This document shows positions 5,070-5,470 of a stretch of 5,470 bases of DNA, one piece after another. A program made the translations under genes and the position numbers. The notes under the pieces were generated by a model. It did not search any database. It was not told where the DNA came from and was given only the letters and a program-made list of their open reading frames with translations. The first letter of the stretch is position 1. Each line of letters opens with the position of its first letter. Origin of the DNA: Sulfuricella sp. (lineage in GTDB: Bacteria; Pseudomonadota; Gammaproteobacteria; Burkholderiales; Sulfuricellaceae); contig JAIOJM010000065.1 of NCBI GenBank assembly GCA_019911785.1, positions 1 to 5,470 on the forward strand, in the 5' to 3' direction.

Positions 5070-5470
5070 ATGGGCACGCTGAATTACAAGCATCTTCACT
5101 ATTTCTGGGCGGTGGCCAAGGCCGGAAGCGTGACCCGCGCCAGCGAGCGGCTGCACCTGACGCCGCAGACCATCAGCGGCCAGCTGAGCCTGTTCGAGGA
5201 GGTGCTGGGCGAGGCGCTGTTCGACCGCAGCGGGCGGCAGTTCGAGCTGACCGAGGCGGGCCGGATGGTGCTGAGCTACGCCGACGAAATCTTTTCTCTC
5301 GGCCAGGAGCTGGAGGAAGTACTGCACCACCGCCCCACCGACCGGCCGCTGCAATTCAGGGTCGGCGTCACCGATGCGGTGCCCAAGGCCGTCGCCTATC
5401 AACTGCTGGAGCCGGCGATGCAGGTTGTGCAACCGCCGCGCATCATTTGCCGCGAAGGGAAAGTGGCCGC
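5070..5470 (+). CDS. nhaR: LysR-family regulator, NhaR-like (3' end outside window)
   Basis: DNA-binding transcription regulator; the first 133 of about 300 residues are visible and the frame stays open to the window end. The N-terminal winged helix-turn-helix (about 5-64) reads NYKHLHYFWAVAKAGSVTRA, ERLHLTPQTISGQLSLFEE, then LFDRSGRQFELTEAGRMVL. The combination HLHYFW and LTPQTISGQL is typical of NhaR rather than general LysR proteins. The effector domain begins near residue 92 (LQFRVGVTDAVPKAVAYQLLEPA). In E. coli NhaR activates the Na+/H+ antiporter gene nhaA in response to sodium; no antiporter is in this window, so the signal and targets here are unknown. ATG 5070 follows a weak GGA six bases upstream; the ATG at 5063 is out of frame. 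It is divergent from yccA, with 110 bases between the starts. Confidence 0.93.
   Translation, partial: MGTLNYKHLHYFWAVAKAGSVTRASERLHLTPQTISGQLSLFEEVLGEALFDRSGRQFELTEAGRMVLSYADEIFSLGQELEEVLHHRPTDRPLQFRVGVTDAVPKAVAYQLLEPAMQVVQPPRIICREGKVA

Noticed and set aside
4956..5432. 158-codon minus-strand open frame opposite the LysR-type gene
   Set aside because: It is the antisense shadow of a clear LysR helix-turn-helix coding sequence and runs through the promoter region into yccA.

Overview
The window is GC-rich, densely coded proteobacterial chromosome. Protein similarities recalled from memory (a SodB-type iron superoxide dismutase, a YccA-type BI-1 protein, HtpX, an Alx-type TerC, an NhaR-type LysR regulator) and the kinds of intergenic repeat present suggest a betaproteobacterium. 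That placement is an inference; no species can be named from the sequence alone.

Left part (1-1300). The window opens inside the 3' end of an Fe-superoxide dismutase gene (sodB), which closes with a strong intrinsic terminator. A scar region follows. It holds a short dispersed palindromic repeat (351-378), then two gene remnants that meet head to head at about 664-669. On the minus strand is only the C-terminal tail of a type I restriction subunit (HsdR). On the plus strand is only the C-terminal part of a tRNA-dihydrouridine synthase (DusC), which also carries an in-frame stop. The missing 5' parts of both genes would lie across the junction, so this looks like a deletion or rearrangement breakpoint. 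A 116-bp MITE-like element (1165-1280) with CTAG at both ends and nested hairpins separates the scar from the next gene.

Central part (1304-4959). Five genes run on the minus strand in the order yccA, UPF0114 (YqhA-like), htpX, terC/alx, rhodanese lipoprotein. Gaps are 8, 3, about 115 and 26 bp. The first three are very tightly packed, and all five encode membrane or envelope proteins. In E. coli YccA is a substrate and modulator of the FtsH membrane protease, and HtpX is a membrane zinc protease that works alongside FtsH. The cluster therefore reads as an inner-membrane protein quality-control operon with a UPF0114 protein of unknown function between its two known players. TerC/Alx (manganese export) and the periplasmic rhodanese follow and may be co-transcribed.

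Right part (4960-5470). A short AT-rich intergenic region lies between yccA and a divergent LysR-family regulator that resembles NhaR and runs off the window end. The region carries a perfect TATAAT overlapping a TCGAATA-N12-TATTCGA dyad for the regulator, and a TATACT box for yccA. This arrangement suggests that the regulator controls itself and possibly the membrane operon.

No wholly new system is evident. The most interesting items are the YccA-UPF0114-HtpX operon with its divergent regulator, the double-remnant breakpoint, and the MITE-like element.
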